Source: Hansschlegelia zhihuaiae
GTDB taxonomy: Bacteria; Pseudomonadota; Alphaproteobacteria; Rhizobiales; Methylopilaceae
Length of the DNA: 34,164 nucleotides
Direction of reading: 5' to 3'
Assembly: GCF_004103825.1 (NCBI RefSeq)
Contig: NZ_RYFI01000007.1
Span: 1-34,164, forward strand
Part shown: one piece after another, positions 33,357-34,164 of the stretch
How the letters are laid out: every line of letters starts with the position of its first letter
Numbering within the stretch: position 1 is the stretch's first letter
Made by a program: the position numbers and the translations under genes
Notes under the pieces: model-generated
Database searches by the model: none
Told to the model about the DNA's origin: nothing
What the model saw: only the letters and a program-made list of their open reading frames with translations

Positions 33357-34164
33357 TTGTCCCTCCCGCCGAGCCATGCCGACGGACCGATCACGGTCCG
33401 CCCCGTCGAGGCGAAGGGGGACCTCAGGCCGTTCTGGCAGGCCGGCCTGGAGGCTCAGGGGAGCGACCCCGCCTACACGCCGCCGCTGCTCAAGGAAATC
33501 GTCGAAGTCCTGACGCCGCGCGCGACGCCCTACGCGAAGGCCAATGACGGGCAGGCTTGGACGGCGTTCCGCGACGGGCGGCCGGTCGGTCGCATCTATG
33601 CGGTCAAGGATCACGCTCATCTCGAAAAGCACCGCGACGAGGCCGGGCATTTCGGCTTTCTCGAAGGGGTCGACGACGACGCCGTGTGGAACGCGCTGTT
33701 CGAGACGGCGGCGGCGTTTCTGCGCGAGCGCGGCCTAACGCGGATCGCGGGGCCGTTCAGCGCGTCCGTCAATCACGAATGCGGCCTGCTGGTCGAAGGC
33801 TACGACGCGCGCTCCACCACCCACACAAACTATGCGCCGCGCCATTATGCCGCCCAGCTCGAGCGTCTTGGATTCAAGGGCCTGAAGGACATCGTCGGTT
33901 ATGAGGGCCGGCTGGCCGATAGCCGGCTTCCGGAACGCGTCAGCGCGGCCAGGGCGAGGTGGCGGGACGACCGCAATCTCGTGATCCGTCCCGCCCAGGG
34001 ACCGGACGCCGTGGCCGCGATCAACTCGGTTTACAACGACGCCTGGGCGGACAATTGGGGCTCGGTGCCGATCTCGCTCGAGGAGACGCGCTTCCTCGCC
34101 GAGCTCGCCCAGTCGATCCTGCCGAAGGACTGGACGACCCTCGCTTACTGGCTCCGCGGGGCGA
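33357..34164 (+). CDS. GNAT-like acyltransferase (3' truncated by the window)
   Basis: The frame is open from TTG 33357, four bp after the preceding stop, to the window end (269 codons seen). No ATG or GTG suits the start: the first residues (SLPPSHADGPITVRPVEAKGDLRPFW) already look like conserved sequence. Internal pieces such as GRPVGRIYAV, GFLEGVDDDAVWNALFETAAAFLRERG, IAGPFSASVNHECGLLVEGYD and PRHYAAQLERLGFKGLKD match the pattern of a two-part GNAT protein often mis-annotated by old names. Members sit beside PKS/alpha-oxoamine synthase pairs. N-acylation of the amino-lipid product is a reasonable guess by analogy with GNAT-like bacterial ceramide synthase, but acyl donor and acceptor are unknown. 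Confidence 0.8.
   Translation, partial: MSLPPSHADGPITVRPVEAKGDLRPFWQAGLEAQGSDPAYTPPLLKEIVEVLTPRATPYAKANDGQAWTAFRDGRPVGRIYAVKDHAHLEKHRDEAGHFGFLEGVDDDAVWNALFETAAAFLRERGLTRIAGPFSASVNHECGLLVEGYDARSTTHTNYAPRHYAAQLERLGFKGLKDIVGYEGRLADSRLPERVSAARARWRDDRNLVIRPAQGPDAVAAINSVYNDAWADNWGSVPISLEETRFLAELAQSILPKDWTTLAYWLRGA

Overview
The window is about 34 kb of very GC-rich, densely coding DNA with codon use and gene content typical of an alphaproteobacterium of the order Hyphomicrobiales (Rhizobiales). This rests on the alphaproteobacterial Cpa/Tad pilus genes, the N-acetylglutaminylglutamine amide (NAGGN) osmolyte trio, an RkpA/RkpG-like polyketide pair and a formate-tetrahydrofolate ligase of the kind common in methylotrophs. 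The genus is not decided by the sequence.

Layout. (1) 1-2329, plus strand: the 3' part of an alpha/beta-hydrolase-like protein with TPR-like repeats, then a metabolite:H+ symporter of the MFS. (2) 2490-7325, plus strand: the NAGGN module, consisting of a glutamine-hydrolysing amidotransferase (asnO), a GNAT/ATP-grasp fusion synthetase (ngg) and an M42 aminopeptidase-like partner. The first two genes make the osmoprotectant dipeptide amide; the third may act in its turnover. (3) 7460-16433, minus strand: a Tad/Flp pilus locus in the order pilin (54 aa), cpaA, cpaB, cpaC, cpaD, cpaE, cpaF, tadB, tadC. The gap between cpaA and cpaB holds two near-consensus CtrA boxes and a terminator-like hairpin, and an AT-rich island lies upstream of the pilin. 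A free-standing secretin N-domain protein (16824-17291) is transcribed divergently. (4) 17412-20551, plus strand: a doubtful 50-aa membrane peptide, formate-tetrahydrofolate ligase (fhs) with a TTG start, and two small secreted proteins that look like tandem paralogues. (5) 20576-23361, minus strand: a 539-aa protein made almost wholly of RTX calcium-binding nonapeptides, and an EamA/DMT permease. (6) 23690-24040, plus strand: a small Ala-rich, phasin-like protein. (7) 24339-34164, plus strand: a 2540-aa highly reducing type I polyketide synthase (KS-AT-DH-MT-like-ER-KR-ACP, no thioesterase), overlapped by 4 nt by an alpha-oxoamine synthase, which is followed 4 nt later by a GNAT-like acyltransferase cut by the window end.

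The most interesting system is region 7. Domain order, the lack of a releasing thioesterase and tight coupling to a PLP-dependent acyl-thioester/amino-acid condensing enzyme suggest that a reduced polyketide chain is released by decarboxylative condensation with an amino acid. The product would be a sphingoid-like long-chain amino ketone, possibly N-acylated by the third gene. The first two genes resemble rkpA/rkpG of Sinorhizobium, where they are needed for capsular polysaccharide. The chemistry is inference. Secondary points of interest are the possible CtrA control of the pilus locus, the two-cysteine secreted paralogue pair, and an orphan pair of plus-strand terminator-like hairpins upstream of the RTX gene.
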